DNA of 64,000 nucleotides, from NCBI RefSeq assembly GCF_002087085.1, contig NZ_MWQY01000003.1, positions 1 through 64,000 on the forward strand. The letters run 5' to 3'. This DNA is from Marispirochaeta aestuarii. Its GTDB lineage: Bacteria; Spirochaetota; Spirochaetia; JC444; Marispirochaetaceae. Below the pieces are notes generated by a model. It searched no databases and had not been told where the DNA came from. It saw only the letters and a program-made list of their open reading frames with translations. Below, piece by piece: positions 49,156 through 60,914 of the stretch; position 1 is the first letter of the stretch, and each line of letters begins with the position of its first letter. A program made the position numbers and the translations under genes.

Positions 49156-50330
49156 TAAGCTTCTCCTCCTGTCTCCGTTTCAAAGCGCTGCATCTCGTCG
49201 TAAAAACGCCGGAAGATCCACAGGGAATCATGGGGTCCCGGCGCCGCTTCCGGATGAAACTGGCTTGTATAGATTCGCTTTTCGTCATTGATGATGCCTT
49301 CGATTGTTCTGTCGTTGGCGTTCCGGAACCAGACCCGGGTATCCCCGGGCAGACTCTCTTCGTCCACATCGAAGCCATGGTTCTGACTCGTTACAGCAAC
49401 ACGGCCGGTAAGCTCGTCCCGTACCGGGTTGTTGCAGCCGTGGTGGCCGAACTTCATCTTGCGCGTTCTGGCCCCCAGAGCACTGGCTATGAGCTGATGC
49501 CCCAGGCAGATGCCGAAAAGAGGTACCTTTCCGACGAGTTTTTTTATCTCTCCGATAAGACCATCAAGGGTCGCGGGATCTCCGGGACCGTTGGAAAAGA
49601 GAACCCCCTGGGGAGACAATTCCAGTATCTCCTCCGCAGAGGCACCGGAAGAAAGCACCCGTATTCCCACGCCGAATTTTTTCATCTCCCGAAGGATGTT
49701 GCCCTTTGTCCCGCAGTCGACGGCAACCAGCTTCAGGTCCCCGTCGCTTATTATATTTTCGTCTTCCGTAATTCCGACTTCGGGAATACAATTCCTCCCC
49801 TCCATGGAGGGAAAGGAGTTCAAATAGCTTTTCACCTTTTTCAGTTCCCCGTCGTCCAGGGAATCTTCCGCGGCAGGGCGTACTATTATTCCGTTCCGGC
49901 TGCCTGAATCCCGCAGATGGAGGGTCAGAGCCCGCGTATCAAGACCGGCAATTCCCGGGGTACCGTACTTTTTCAGAAATTCACTGAGGCTCAGACGCCC
50001 GGGCGGTACGGGCCCGTCATAGTATTCCCTCACCACGAAGCCCTGGGCTTTGACCCGGGGTAAAAGCCGGTCTTCCGGTCCGTTCTCCGACCATGAATCG
50101 TCGGTGCCGTAATTACCCATATGAGGGTAGGTCATGACGACAATCTGTCCGGTATAGGAGGGATCAGTCAGGATTTCATGATAACCGGTCATGCCGGTAT
50201 TGAAGACCACTTCTCCAACACCTTTGGAAAACTCATGTAATTCCGGCAGATCATCTACCTTTGGGGGATCGGCACCGAAGGAAAAACCGGAAAAACAGGA
50301 ACCGTCATCAAGTATCAGGTAAGACCGCAC
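49155..50330 (-). CDS. carA: Carbamoyl-phosphate synthase small subunit
   Basis: 391 residues from the chosen GTG. The N-terminal domain ([38 protein letters not shown]) is followed by the class I glutaminase with [15 protein letters not shown] (nucleophile Cys) and [11 protein letters not shown] (His, Glu). It supplies ammonia to CarB. The frame is open to an ATG at 50384, but gaggagg 5 nt before GTG 50330 and homology to the family start favour the shorter form; the extra 18 codons would lie within the operator region. Confidence 0.95.
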   Translation of the reverse strand: MRSYLILDDGSCFSGFSFGADPPKVDDLPELHEFSKGVGEVVFNTGMTGYHEILTDPSYTGQIVVMTYPHMGNYGTDDSWSENGPEDRLLPRVKAQGFVVREYYDGPVPPGRLSLSEFLKKYGTPGIAGLDTRALTLHLRDSGSRNGIIVRPAAEDSLDDGELKKVKSYLNSFPSMEGRNCIPEVGITEDENIISDGDLKLVAVDCGTKGNILREMKKFGVGIRVLSSGASAEEILELSPQGVLFSNGPGDPATLDGLIGEIKKLVGKVPLFGICLGHQLIASALGARTRKMKFGHHGCNNPVRDELTGRVAVTSQNHGFDVDEESLPGDTRVWFRNANDRTIEGIINDEKRIYTSQFHPEAAPGPHDSLWIFRRFYDEMQRFETETGGEA

Positions 50331-50365
50331 TTTCGACCTCCTCGAGAAAGCGACATATGGATACT

Positions 50366-50398
50366 TATGCAGTATTAACTGCATAAATATACATTCAA
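50366..50398 (-). promoter_or_regulatory. carA operator palindrome and probable promoter
   Basis: TATGCAGT-ATTA-ACTGCATA (50366-50385) is a perfect 8+4+8 palindrome of arginine-box size and spacing. A possible promoter reads TTGAAT (50393-50398), 16-nt spacer, AATACT (50371-50376) on the minus strand, so the palindrome would cover the -10. ArgR-type control is a natural candidate; the match to the E. coli arginine box is only partial. Confidence 0.5.
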
Positions 50399-50403
50399 GA
50401 TTT

Positions 50404-50430
50404 AAAAAAAAGCCGGCAGATTGCCGGCCT
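50404..50430 (-). terminator. Terminator of the tRNA-Gln/tRNA-Glu unit
   Basis: On the minus strand gccggca/tgccggc with a short loop is followed by eight T. It lies directly after tRNA-Glu and just before the carA promoter region. Confidence 0.85.
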
Positions 50431-50433
50431 AAT

Positions 50434-50506
50434 TAGTCCCTAGGGGAATCGAACCCCTCTTTGAAGAATGAGAATCTCCTGTCCTAGCCGATAGACGAAG
50501 GGACCA
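50434..50506 (-). tRNA. tRNA-Glu (anticodon CTC)
   Basis: The minus strand gives acceptor stem tggtccc/gggacta, anticodon stem ggaga/tcttc with loop TTCTCAT (anticodon CTC) and T stem aggggttcgattcccct. CCA is not encoded. It follows tRNA-Gln by 5 nt and is co-transcribed with it. Confidence 0.9.
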
Positions 50507-50511
50507 CTAAG

Positions 50512-50582
50512 CAGCCCGAGAAGGATTTGAACCCTCACAAACAGAACCAGAATCTGCTGTGCTACCGTTACACCATCGGGCT
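50512..50582 (-). tRNA. tRNA-Gln (anticodon CTG)
   Basis: The minus strand gives acceptor stem agcccga/tcgggct, anticodon stem gcaga/tctgt with loop TTCTGGT (anticodon CTG), and a T arm with loop ttcaaat. It is the second Gln isoacceptor in the window (the other, TTG, is at 22363). Confidence 0.9.
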
Positions 50583-50597
50583 TTGTTCTTGGCGGGA

Positions 50598-50626
50598 AAA
50601 ATACTATATCTTTCCTTTACTGTCAA
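50598..50626 (-). promoter_or_regulatory. Promoter of the tRNA-Gln/tRNA-Glu unit
   Basis: On the minus strand TTGACA (50621-50626), a 17-nt spacer and TATTTT (50598-50603), placed about 15 nt before the tRNA-Gln 5' end. Confidence 0.75.
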
Positions 50627-50645
50627 TAGAGGCAATCCAAAAAAC

Positions 50646-51188
50646 TTATTCGCCCAGGTAATCCACAAGGGTGGTGATCTCAAGATCCTGAAGCTTATCG
50701 CTATAGTTCAGAAAAGGGAGCCCCACTACACCGAACAGGTCGCTCACTTCACCCCCTGCTTTGCGTATGAGGGATGCAGCTCCGGACAGGGTGCCGCCGG
50801 TTGCTATAAGGTCATCCACCAGCAGGACCCTGCCGTTTTCCGGAACATCCGTCAGGTGAACATGAAGCTCGTCTTCTCCGTACTCGAGACTGATTTTCTG
50901 ACTTATCGTTTCTCCCGGCAGCTTTCCCGCTTTACGTATCAGAATGAGCGGCAAGCCTCTGTGAACCGCAAAAGGCGCGGCAAAGACAAAGCCCCTGGCT
51001 TCAATGGCCGCTACAGCGTCAAAGTCATCCTTCTGATACCTCTGATCCATGGCATCGATAACCAGCCTGAAGGATTCCGGATCTGCGAGAATACTGGTAA
51101 TATCGTAAAAAAGAACCCCGGGTTTTGGAAAATTCGGAACCCGGCGGATAACCGCATCCAGTTTCGCGGCGATATCGGCTTTATACAT
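50646..51188 (-). CDS. apt: Adenine phosphoribosyltransferase
   Basis: 180 residues. The PRPP-binding motif is VLLVDDLIATGGTLSGAA, and ARGFVFAAPFAVHRGLPLILIRKAGKLPGE is characteristic of Apt. It salvages adenine to AMP. aaggag lies about 11 nt before the ATG. It is monocistronic, with the tRNA unit's promoter just behind its stop. Confidence 0.95.
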   Translation of the reverse strand: MYKADIAAKLDAVIRRVPNFPKPGVLFYDITSILADPESFRLVIDAMDQRYQKDDFDAVAAIEARGFVFAAPFAVHRGLPLILIRKAGKLPGETISQKISLEYGEDELHVHLTDVPENGRVLLVDDLIATGGTLSGAASLIRKAGGEVSDLFGVVGLPFLNYSDKLQDLEITTLVDYLGE

Positions 51189-51231
51189 GGGGGTACTACT
51201 CCTTCCCTTTCTGTTCTATCTGCCGTTATCA

Positions 51232-51260
51232 TTTATACATCGCAGGGACAGGTATTTCAA
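51232..51260 (-). promoter_or_regulatory. apt promoter
   Basis: On the minus strand TTGAAA (51255-51260), a 17-nt spacer and TATAAA (51232-51237), leaving a leader of about 37 nt. Confidence 0.75.
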
Positions 51261-51291
51261 GCACATGGAACCGGCAATAGTAACTCTTATC

Positions 51292-51321
51292 TTGTCAAAG
51301 GATTACCACCTCTAGTATACT
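51292..51321 (+). promoter_or_regulatory. Promoter of the TPR-greA-vWA unit
   Basis: TTGTCA (51292-51297), an 18-nt spacer and TATACT (51316-51321) give a leader of about 39 nt with agga before the ATG at 51367. A second candidate, TTGACT (51341-51346) with TATAAT (51363-51368), overlaps that ATG; if used, translation would start at the ATG at 51379. Confidence 0.6.
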
Positions 51322-51366
51322 CTGCGGCTTTCTCCGCTGATTGACTAAAAAGCTCAGGATGATATA

Positions 51367-52326
51367 ATGGAAGGATTGATGGACGGCAACACACGGCACC
51401 GCTCCGGAGAGTTAAAAGAGTTGCTTTCCGCTGCTTATACGCGTACCAGGGATGGAGACTTTGCAGGCGCCGAACTCAACCTGGAAGAGGCCCTGCGAAC
51501 CGATTTTGAAGATGAGGAGGTTATTTCCTCCCTTAAATGTGTCCATTTCTGGAAAGAACGCTTTGACAGGGTTGACGAAGCGGCAAATGATTTCGAAAAA
51601 GGGGATTTTCTTCTACGTGAATGGAAGGCGTTTCTCCTTTTTTTGAACCGCGTGCCCGGAGCTGTGGAAGAGTGCCTGTATGCTCTCCGGCATTGTATTT
51701 TTGGCGCAGCCCTGGCTGCATACAGACGATTTGCCCAGAACAACGACGGCAATGACCCCGAGCTGCAGTATCGTATTGGTCTTTGCCTGAAAAGGATGGG
51801 GGATTACCAGAACGCAGCAGAATATCTTGAACTCGCATCCGCAAGGGATGGCGAGAATGCCGGATATCTTGCTGAGCTGGCGGATTGTTACGCATTCCTG
51901 AACGAAGTAAGGGTATCAAAGGTCTTCTTTAGGGAGGCCTTTTATATTGACCCCCAGGGGATCGACCTGCAGAGTCTCGAATCCCTGCTGATTCGCCGTC
52001 TGATAGACGAGGTGGGCAAAAAAAACTACCCGCCGCCGGTAGCACAGGAGTGGATTCCCGTGTTCGGTGTAATCTACGGCGTTTTCTCGGTCAAACGGGA
52101 GCTAAGACCCCTGGAGCTCGGAAAGCTGCGGCAGGGTATTTTCTCGCTGGAAAAGCGTGTTCTTGAGGAACCGGAAAACGATATTCTGGTTCCACGACTT
52201 ATAAACCGTTATTTCTGGCTGATCGATCATTATGTTAATATCAGGGATTCCCGTCCTAAAATAGACGAAGTCCTTGAAAAAATTAAGGCATTAGACCAGC
52301 AAGTCTACGAATTATATGCAAACTAG
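51367..52326 (+). CDS. TPR-type protein upstream of the GreA fusion
   Basis: 319 residues, all helical. TPR-like units are seen at about 15-50 and 115-190 (DPELQYRIGLCLKRMGDYQNAAEYLELA; AGYLAELADCYAFLNEVRVSKVFFREAFYIDP). No signal peptide, so cytoplasmic. Function unknown; TPRs usually bind protein partners, and co-transcription with the GreA fusion (16 nt gap) makes a transcription-related partner role plausible but unproven. The ATG at 51367 has agga 7 nt before it; the ATG at 51379 is an alternative. Confidence 0.7.
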   Translation: MEGLMDGNTRHRSGELKELLSAAYTRTRDGDFAGAELNLEEALRTDFEDEEVISSLKCVHFWKERFDRVDEAANDFEKGDFLLREWKAFLLFLNRVPGAVEECLYALRHCIFGAALAAYRRFAQNNDGNDPELQYRIGLCLKRMGDYQNAAEYLELASARDGENAGYLAELADCYAFLNEVRVSKVFFREAFYIDPQGIDLQSLESLLIRRLIDEVGKKNYPPPVAQEWIPVFGVIYGVFSVKRELRPLELGKLRQGIFSLEKRVLEEPENDILVPRLINRYFWLIDHYVNIRDSRPKIDEVLEKIKALDQQVYELYAN

Positions 52327-52341
52327 AATGGAGTTTGAAAG

Positions 52342-55035
52342 ATGTCTACCCAAAGCGTAAAAGCTGTGAGCGAGCTGTTGAATGAAGAAAAATGGACAAG
52401 GGCTACCCTGAACAGCTATGGAATAAATAACTTCCAGGAACTGGACGCAGTTATTGCCGATGTAGTCGATGACGGCAGTGAAGAAGAGGTGCGGGAAATC
52501 TGTGAAGAACATCTGAAGCACACAAAGAACAGTATCATTGCCCTCTACATAGCAGGAATTCTCGCATTACGGCGTCAGCTGGTTGATGATACAAACCTTG
52601 TGATGATTATAAATATCTTCACCGACAACCGCAAATGGAATATCGTCGAATACCTGTGCAAGCGCATCCTTGAGTTCGGCGAAAACAAGTTTGCCCTGCG
52701 GACCCTGGCGGACTGTTACGACAATAAAAATGAAGACGAAAACAAGATAGAGATCTGGGAACGGCTGATCAAGGTTGACTACGAAGAAGCCGACATTGTC
52801 CGCCAGCTGGCTGAATTCCGGGAAGAGGAAAAAGACATTGAAGGCGCCATCGACTACTACAAGAAGGCGATCCATCGGTACATCAACAAGAAGATGTTCA
52901 CCAACATCAAGGATATCTGGGACAAACTGGTGGAATACTGTCCCGAAGAAACGGACTTCTTCTTTAATGTAGATAAAAAAATTGAGAAGATGATCAGCCC
53001 CGAACGGGCCTCCCAGCTGCTGGAAAACCTTTACGGATATTATCGGGAAGCGGAGGACTGGGACAAATCCATCGATATTTTGAAGCGAATCCTCGATTAC
53101 GATCCAAAGAACGTATGGGCCAGAAAAGAAATTACCGAATGCTATCGACAGAAATTCAAGGACCACAGCCAGTTGGCCGAGTATATCCGGATTTCGAACC
53201 TTACCCAGAGCTGGCGGAACGTTCACGATGCAATCGCGGACTTTGAAAAGCACATCTCCTTTGACTCCGGCAATTTTGTCTGTCACCGCTCCTGGGGAAT
53301 CGGACGTATCCGGGCAATCGATGGCGATGACATAACCATAGACTTTACCAGAAAGCGCGGTCATTCCATGTCACTGAAGATGGCGGTAAACGCCCTCTCC
53401 TCCCTCCAGCGTGACCATATCTGGGTTCTGAAGGTAACCAAAAGCAAGGACGAGCTGCGCAGCATGGTGAAGGAAGACCCCTCCTGGGCACTTCGTACCA
53501 TCATCAGGAGTTTTGACAATGCGGCCAACATGAAACAGATCAAGGCCGAGCTTGTTCCTTCCATCCTGACCCCCAGCGAGTGGTCATCCTGGAGTACCAA
53601 TGCCCGCAAAAGACTCAAGGAAGATACATCCTTTGGAAATCTTCCGGACAAGATCGACGTCTTTGTCGTACGGGAACAACCCATCTCTGTGGAAGAGAAG
53701 GCTTTTAACCGCTTCAAGGCGGTAAAAAGCTTTTTCGGCAAGGTCGCGGCACTGCGGGATTTTCTCGGAAGCGCCAAGCCCGAATCCGAATATTTTTCCG
53801 AGATGTTCTCCTACTTTGTGAACATTCTCAAAGCCTATGCCAGCGTTAACGAACAGGTTGTAGGCAGCTTTCTGCTGGTTGAGCATATTGTTGAGGACTA
53901 TCCCTACCTCAATCCGGGACTTGGAATCACCTTTAAGGACCTGATTGAAGAGATCGATGATATCATGGCCCTCTTCGGCAAGATCGAGGATTCGGAACTG
54001 GCGAAAAGATTCCTGGCGGAACTCAAAGCTCTGGATGAATGGCCGGAGTACTATGTAAAGATATTCCCCACCAGCCTTTCAAAGTACATTATCGACGAGT
54101 TATACGCTGCGGGCCACGATGACCTGGTCCAGTCCCTCTTTTCCGATATCATTGAGAAGTACCGGGAAAACAGGGAGGCCTTTATCTGGCTTGCCAAACA
54201 CTATGAAAATGATCCCCGGGTTGCCGAGTACGGCATTGAATACGAGAAGATCCTGATCAATATGATTCACCTGGTGGACATTACCTTCCGGGAGATTACC
54301 AACCGCAGGGACGTCAGCAGTAACCGAAAACTGAATCGCCAGGCCCAGAATTTCCTTTTCAAGGAAAAACGCCTGGAGAATTATCTCATGAAGGCCGACG
54401 AGGACTCCATTCACCGGCTGTACACCCTGGTCTCCGACGTTAAGGATCTGGATCCCTCTATTTCAATTGAACTTAAACATAAGATTATCGAACGTTTCCC
54501 GAACTTCAAGTTCTTCGGCGAACCCGCTCCCGCCGCTTCAGTCGGACGGGTCAAGATAAAGGGACTCATTGTTACGGCGTCGAGTTACCAGAGAAAGCAG
54601 GATGAGCTGCGTCATATTATCGATGTCGAAATACCTGAAAACTCCAGGGAGATAGGAACGGCTTCGGCCCTGGGCGACCTTCGGGAAAACGCCGAGTACA
54701 AAGCGGCGAAGGAAAAACAGGAACTCCTTAACCTTAATGTCAGCAGGTTGAAGGATGATCTGGACAAGGCACAGATTTTCGACAAAAACCAGGTTGATAC
54801 CGAGCAGGTCTCCTTCGGAACCAGGGTTGAGCTTCTCAATAACAATACAGGCAAGGTTGAAACCTACGCCTTTTTCGGACCCTGGGAATCAGACCCCAAT
54901 AAAAATGTGATTTCCTACCAGTCCCCCTTCGGCATGAAACTGTGGGGATTGAAGGAAGGTGAGCACATTGATTTCTCGATCAACGAGAACCACTACGACT
55001 ATACGGTAAAGAGTATTGCAAAAGGAGATTTTTAA
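52342..55035 (+). CDS. greA: Long spirochaete-type GreA transcription elongation factor
   Basis: 897 residues against about 158 for normal GreA. An N-terminal TPR-like helical region (about 1-300) is followed by a small beta module at about 312-355 (FVCHRSWGIGRI) that recalls the RNA-polymerase-binding Tudor fold of CarD/TRCF, and a further helical region (about 360-720). The C-terminal GreA part (about 740-897) retains the coiled-coil tip GDLRENAEY with Asp779 and Glu782, the residues that promote transcript cleavage by RNA polymerase, and the FKBP-like end. Long GreA proteins of this kind are known in Borrelia and Treponema. ggag lies 8 nt upstream. Confidence 0.9.
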   Translation: MSTQSVKAVSELLNEEKWTRATLNSYGINNFQELDAVIADVVDDGSEEEVREICEEHLKHTKNSIIALYIAGILALRRQLVDDTNLVMIINIFTDNRKWNIVEYLCKRILEFGENKFALRTLADCYDNKNEDENKIEIWERLIKVDYEEADIVRQLAEFREEEKDIEGAIDYYKKAIHRYINKKMFTNIKDIWDKLVEYCPEETDFFFNVDKKIEKMISPERASQLLENLYGYYREAEDWDKSIDILKRILDYDPKNVWARKEITECYRQKFKDHSQLAEYIRISNLTQSWRNVHDAIADFEKHISFDSGNFVCHRSWGIGRIRAIDGDDITIDFTRKRGHSMSLKMAVNALSSLQRDHIWVLKVTKSKDELRSMVKEDPSWALRTIIRSFDNAANMKQIKAELVPSILTPSEWSSWSTNARKRLKEDTSFGNLPDKIDVFVVREQPISVEEKAFNRFKAVKSFFGKVAALRDFLGSAKPESEYFSEMFSYFVNILKAYASVNEQVVGSFLLVEHIVEDYPYLNPGLGITFKDLIEEIDDIMALFGKIEDSELAKRFLAELKALDEWPEYYVKIFPTSLSKYIIDELYAAGHDDLVQSLFSDIIEKYRENREAFIWLAKHYENDPRVAEYGIEYEKILINMIHLVDITFREITNRRDVSSNRKLNRQAQNFLFKEKRLENYLMKADEDSIHRLYTLVSDVKDLDPSISIELKHKIIERFPNFKFFGEPAPAASVGRVKIKGLIVTASSYQRKQDELRHIIDVEIPENSREIGTASALGDLRENAEYKAAKEKQELLNLNVSRLKDDLDKAQIFDKNQVDTEQVSFGTRVELLNNNTGKVETYAFFGPWESDPNKNVISYQSPFGMKLWGLKEGEHIDFSINENHYDYTVKSIAKGDF

Positions 55036-55041
55036 GCATTC

Positions 55042-56841
55042 ATGATGAAACGTGCCGTTCTCATAGTATTCATAATCCTCGCCGCCCTCAGCCTGGCGGC
55101 GGAACCGATGGATATGATTGTTCTGTTGGACGTATCCCAGAGTATGTTTCCATACTTCGACGATACCATCAATTTTCTTCTGAAAGATTTAATTGACGGA
55201 CACCTTCAGACTGGGGACGGTTTTCATTTACTGAGTTTCGCCGGGTCACCGGAACAGGAAATACACCGCGTAATAAACTCAGAAAGCGATATGGAAGCTG
55301 TACTTGCACGTATAATGCTTCTGCACCCTCTGGGCCGTCATACGGATCTGCTCTTTGCCATGAACTATCTGTATGATTATGTCTCCCGCCTTCCCCTTCG
55401 TACCAGCAAGAATATTCTCATCCTGACCGATGGTATCCATGACCCTCCCCCCGGGACATCCTACCCGGCTGAAACAGCGGCGCAGAGAGAAAACAACAGG
55501 GAAGAAGTGGTGCGGGTGGCCACAAAAATGAAGCGCGAAGGCTGGCAGGTCCGTCTTATACAGTTCCCCAGAGATCTTTCTTCGGCTGCGGATAGTGCAG
55601 GGACCGGAGAGGGCTCATTGGCTGAGGAACAAATCGATACTTCCGGGGAGATACGTTCTCCTGAAGAAAAACCGAAGGATTCCAGTACTTCCTCGATAAA
55701 CGAATCGGGTCCTTCCGGAGAGAATGATTCGAACCTTTATGACTCCATTTCAGAAGCCCTGGGCGTCGATATTATCGAATACGAAAGCGGCCGGGAATTG
55801 AGCCATGCAGCCACAGGGGCACCGCATCTTCAATTCCCCGATAATCTCGGGGCCGTGGCGAGAAGCTTCACGGTTCCCTTCACGATAACAAATTATATCG
55901 ACAACTCGATTCTCATAAAGCTTAACCGGATACAGACGCGGGGAATAAATATTCTGGATGAACCTGTTCAGCTTAAGCTTGGTGCTGAGGGCTCCGGCAC
56001 CCTGAACGCTCACATGACGCTGCCCGAGTCCTTTGAACCCGGGGAATACCGTCTCGATGTTGAACTGTTCTTTTCAGATGATCTGCGTATTTTCCCCCGG
56101 AAGGGAGAACTGATTTTTGAACTGAAAAGTCCGGTAAACCTTGCCTGGATAAAGATCGTTCTGTTTGTAATCCTGGGACTTGCCCTTCTGTATTTCCTGC
56201 TGTTTTATATTATCTTTCCCTTGAGCCGGCATATTGAACATAACGCCGGAGCGGATAAGACCTACGTCAGCCTCCAGGCAGCCTCCGGTTCAGATCGAGA
56301 CCCCGCAGCCCTGCAAAAGGCCGGACACGCTGCTCAATCAGAACCCGTGCACGCTAAAGGCAAGGTTCCGCTCCTTGAAGCTTCCCATTATACTCCCGGG
56401 GGGAAAATCCCCCTCTCCCAGATATCCTCATCCCAGACAGCAATTCTTCAGGATATGAAACCGGGACACCGTCCCATCGAATTCCGGCTTTCCGGTCAAA
56501 ATCCTTATAACGGCGGTCGCAACATTCGCTGGGTGGGAAAGAACAGCAGATCCGTCGGCGGCGGCGGTTCGTTCTTCCTGATATTCCTTATTAAGGTTCC
56601 GGAGAGAATAGCTGAAGTCACCTTTACCGAAACCGGCCTGCGTTTTACGCCCATCCGGGAAGAGTTCTTCCCTTCCCTTTCAGGGCCGATTGAAAACTGT
56701 CTGAACAAGCCTGTTCTGCTGGAAACTGAATACGGCAGTTTTACAATGGTTTTCAGGGAATGGATATCCCCGCTGGAAAGGATAAACCACGTTCTCCACC
56801 TTACCGACCATCCCGGGGTAACTCCGGAAGATATGGTATAG
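55042..56841 (+). CDS. von Willebrand factor A domain membrane protein
   Basis: 599 residues. Signal peptide (1-20), then a vWA domain (about 22-175) with a complete MIDAS: DVSQS (Asp30, Ser32, Ser34), Thr101 and Asp130 in LILTDGIHD. A Ser/Glu-rich linker (about 185-235), a beta domain (about 265-362) and a membrane helix (370-393) follow, with a cytoplasmic C-terminal domain (about 400-599). The outside vWA domain should bind a ligand through a metal ion; the partner is unknown. It begins 6 nt after greA, whose last codons include an aaaggag that may serve as Shine-Dalgarno. Confidence 0.8.
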   Translation: MMKRAVLIVFIILAALSLAAEPMDMIVLLDVSQSMFPYFDDTINFLLKDLIDGHLQTGDGFHLLSFAGSPEQEIHRVINSESDMEAVLARIMLLHPLGRHTDLLFAMNYLYDYVSRLPLRTSKNILILTDGIHDPPPGTSYPAETAAQRENNREEVVRVATKMKREGWQVRLIQFPRDLSSAADSAGTGEGSLAEEQIDTSGEIRSPEEKPKDSSTSSINESGPSGENDSNLYDSISEALGVDIIEYESGRELSHAATGAPHLQFPDNLGAVARSFTVPFTITNYIDNSILIKLNRIQTRGINILDEPVQLKLGAEGSGTLNAHMTLPESFEPGEYRLDVELFFSDDLRIFPRKGELIFELKSPVNLAWIKIVLFVILGLALLYFLLFYIIFPLSRHIEHNAGADKTYVSLQAASGSDRDPAALQKAGHAAQSEPVHAKGKVPLLEASHYTPGGKIPLSQISSSQTAILQDMKPGHRPIEFRLSGQNPYNGGRNIRWVGKNSRSVGGGGSFFLIFLIKVPERIAEVTFTETGLRFTPIREEFFPSLSGPIENCLNKPVLLETEYGSFTMVFREWISPLERINHVLHLTDHPGVTPEDMV

Positions 56842-56874
56842 AGTACCGGCGGATCGTACCGGGCAGCTTGAGGA

Positions 56875-58219
56875 TCACAGTTTTTCCAGTGCTTCCTCAG
56901 CTGTTTTTTTTATTGATGAAGAGGTATTGCTTTCGCTCAATGTCTGCACCTTGTCCCGTAATCCGCTGAAACGGTTTTCCCCTATACCCTTCAAGGCCAT
57001 CAGAACAACAGAAACATCCCCGTGGGTCAGAAATCTTTCAAAGTAGTCGGCAAGCCTCGGGTTTTCTTCCTGCGACATGGCCTTTACCAGCTCAATAAAG
57101 ATACGGGAACCGGGTTGCTTTTCCTCTTTTTCCAGAATCGTATCTATAAGACCAAAGGAGTTTCCCAGATCATTTTTTACAAGTTCCTGTAGCGCTACGA
57201 TTCTGGAGGCCTGGGAATAGCGCTGATTCCCGGCCAGGTCCCGGAGACTCCTGTAGGATCTCCCGCCGATCTTTCCGAGGGCCTGGATCGCAGCGATTCG
57301 GATCCTCTCTTCAGGATCCCGGGTAGCCTTGTATACGAGAATATCGATGGCATCTTTCTCTTTTCTCTCCCCCAGTGTCTCGACTGCCGCAAGACGAACC
57401 CTCCAGAAGGAGTCCCTGAGAGCTTCCATCAGGTAATCCAGGACTTCCCCGCTTTCAAAGGTCGTCAGGGCCCGTACAGCGTAGGTACGGAGAATTGTAT
57501 CATCGTCGTTCAGTAAATCAGCGAGCACGGGCAGGACCTCGGGAGTTCCGATTTCTCCCAGGGCCTGACAGGCCCGCCAGCGGTAGGATCGTTCCTGGCT
57601 TGCATCGGTGACGATTTCTTCCAGAAAGGGAATACTCTCGCTGTCCTTGAGCATTCCCAGGGCGCTTAGCGCGGAGGCCCGCACATTCTGTCCAAGGGAG
57701 GTATCGTCATAAAGATCCCGCAAGAATTGAATATCCCCGGGATCCCCCAGTCTGCCGATCCCCTCCACGGCCTTCATTGCAACGGCAGTCTGTTGAGAAC
57801 TGGTAAAATCCTTGAGTATCTCCACACCTTCCCTGTGATCAAGTTCAATAAAGTACTCAATTCCTGCAATTATGAGTTCTTCCTTGTCAGGATAGTCGAG
57901 GAGTATTTTCTCTACCTGCTCAAGAGCGGGCCTGTATTCCACGGAACTGAAAATTCTGACAGCCGCTGCCTTCAGCTCCTGATTTCGTGAATTGACAAGA
58001 AGATCCATGATTTCTTCGGTGAAATCATCAATATCTTCATCATCTTCGAGATCCTTCAACAGAGAGATAACCTCGCTGTCGATACCGTATCGCAGGATAT
58101 CCCTGCGCTGATCATCATCCCGGTTTTCTTCCGGATTCCCGGTCGTCTGCCCCTCCATCGGCAAAGTGAAAAAGGGTTGAGAAAGAAGGAGGAAAACAAG
58201 GATTCCCATCCGCATCATT

Positions 58220-58227
<8 letters not shown>
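56875..58227 (-). CDS. Exported HEAT-repeat protein
   Basis: 450 residues. Signal peptide (about 1-27, ILVFLLLSQPFFTLPMEG), an acidic segment (DDEDIDDF, about 60-70), then about ten HEAT/PBS-like repeats of roughly 30-37 residues (for example RASALSALGMLKDSESIPFL; RACQALGEIGTPEVLPVLADLL). It is likely a periplasmic scaffold; no enzyme motif is seen. It overlaps murJ by 8 nt and converges with the vWA gene at 33 bp, a gap with no T-run terminator. Confidence 0.78.

Positions 58228-60914
<2,687 letters not shown>

Noticed and set aside
56842-56874. Terminator between the vWA and HEAT-repeat genes
   Set aside because: There is a direct repeat gtaccgg but no stem with T-run.
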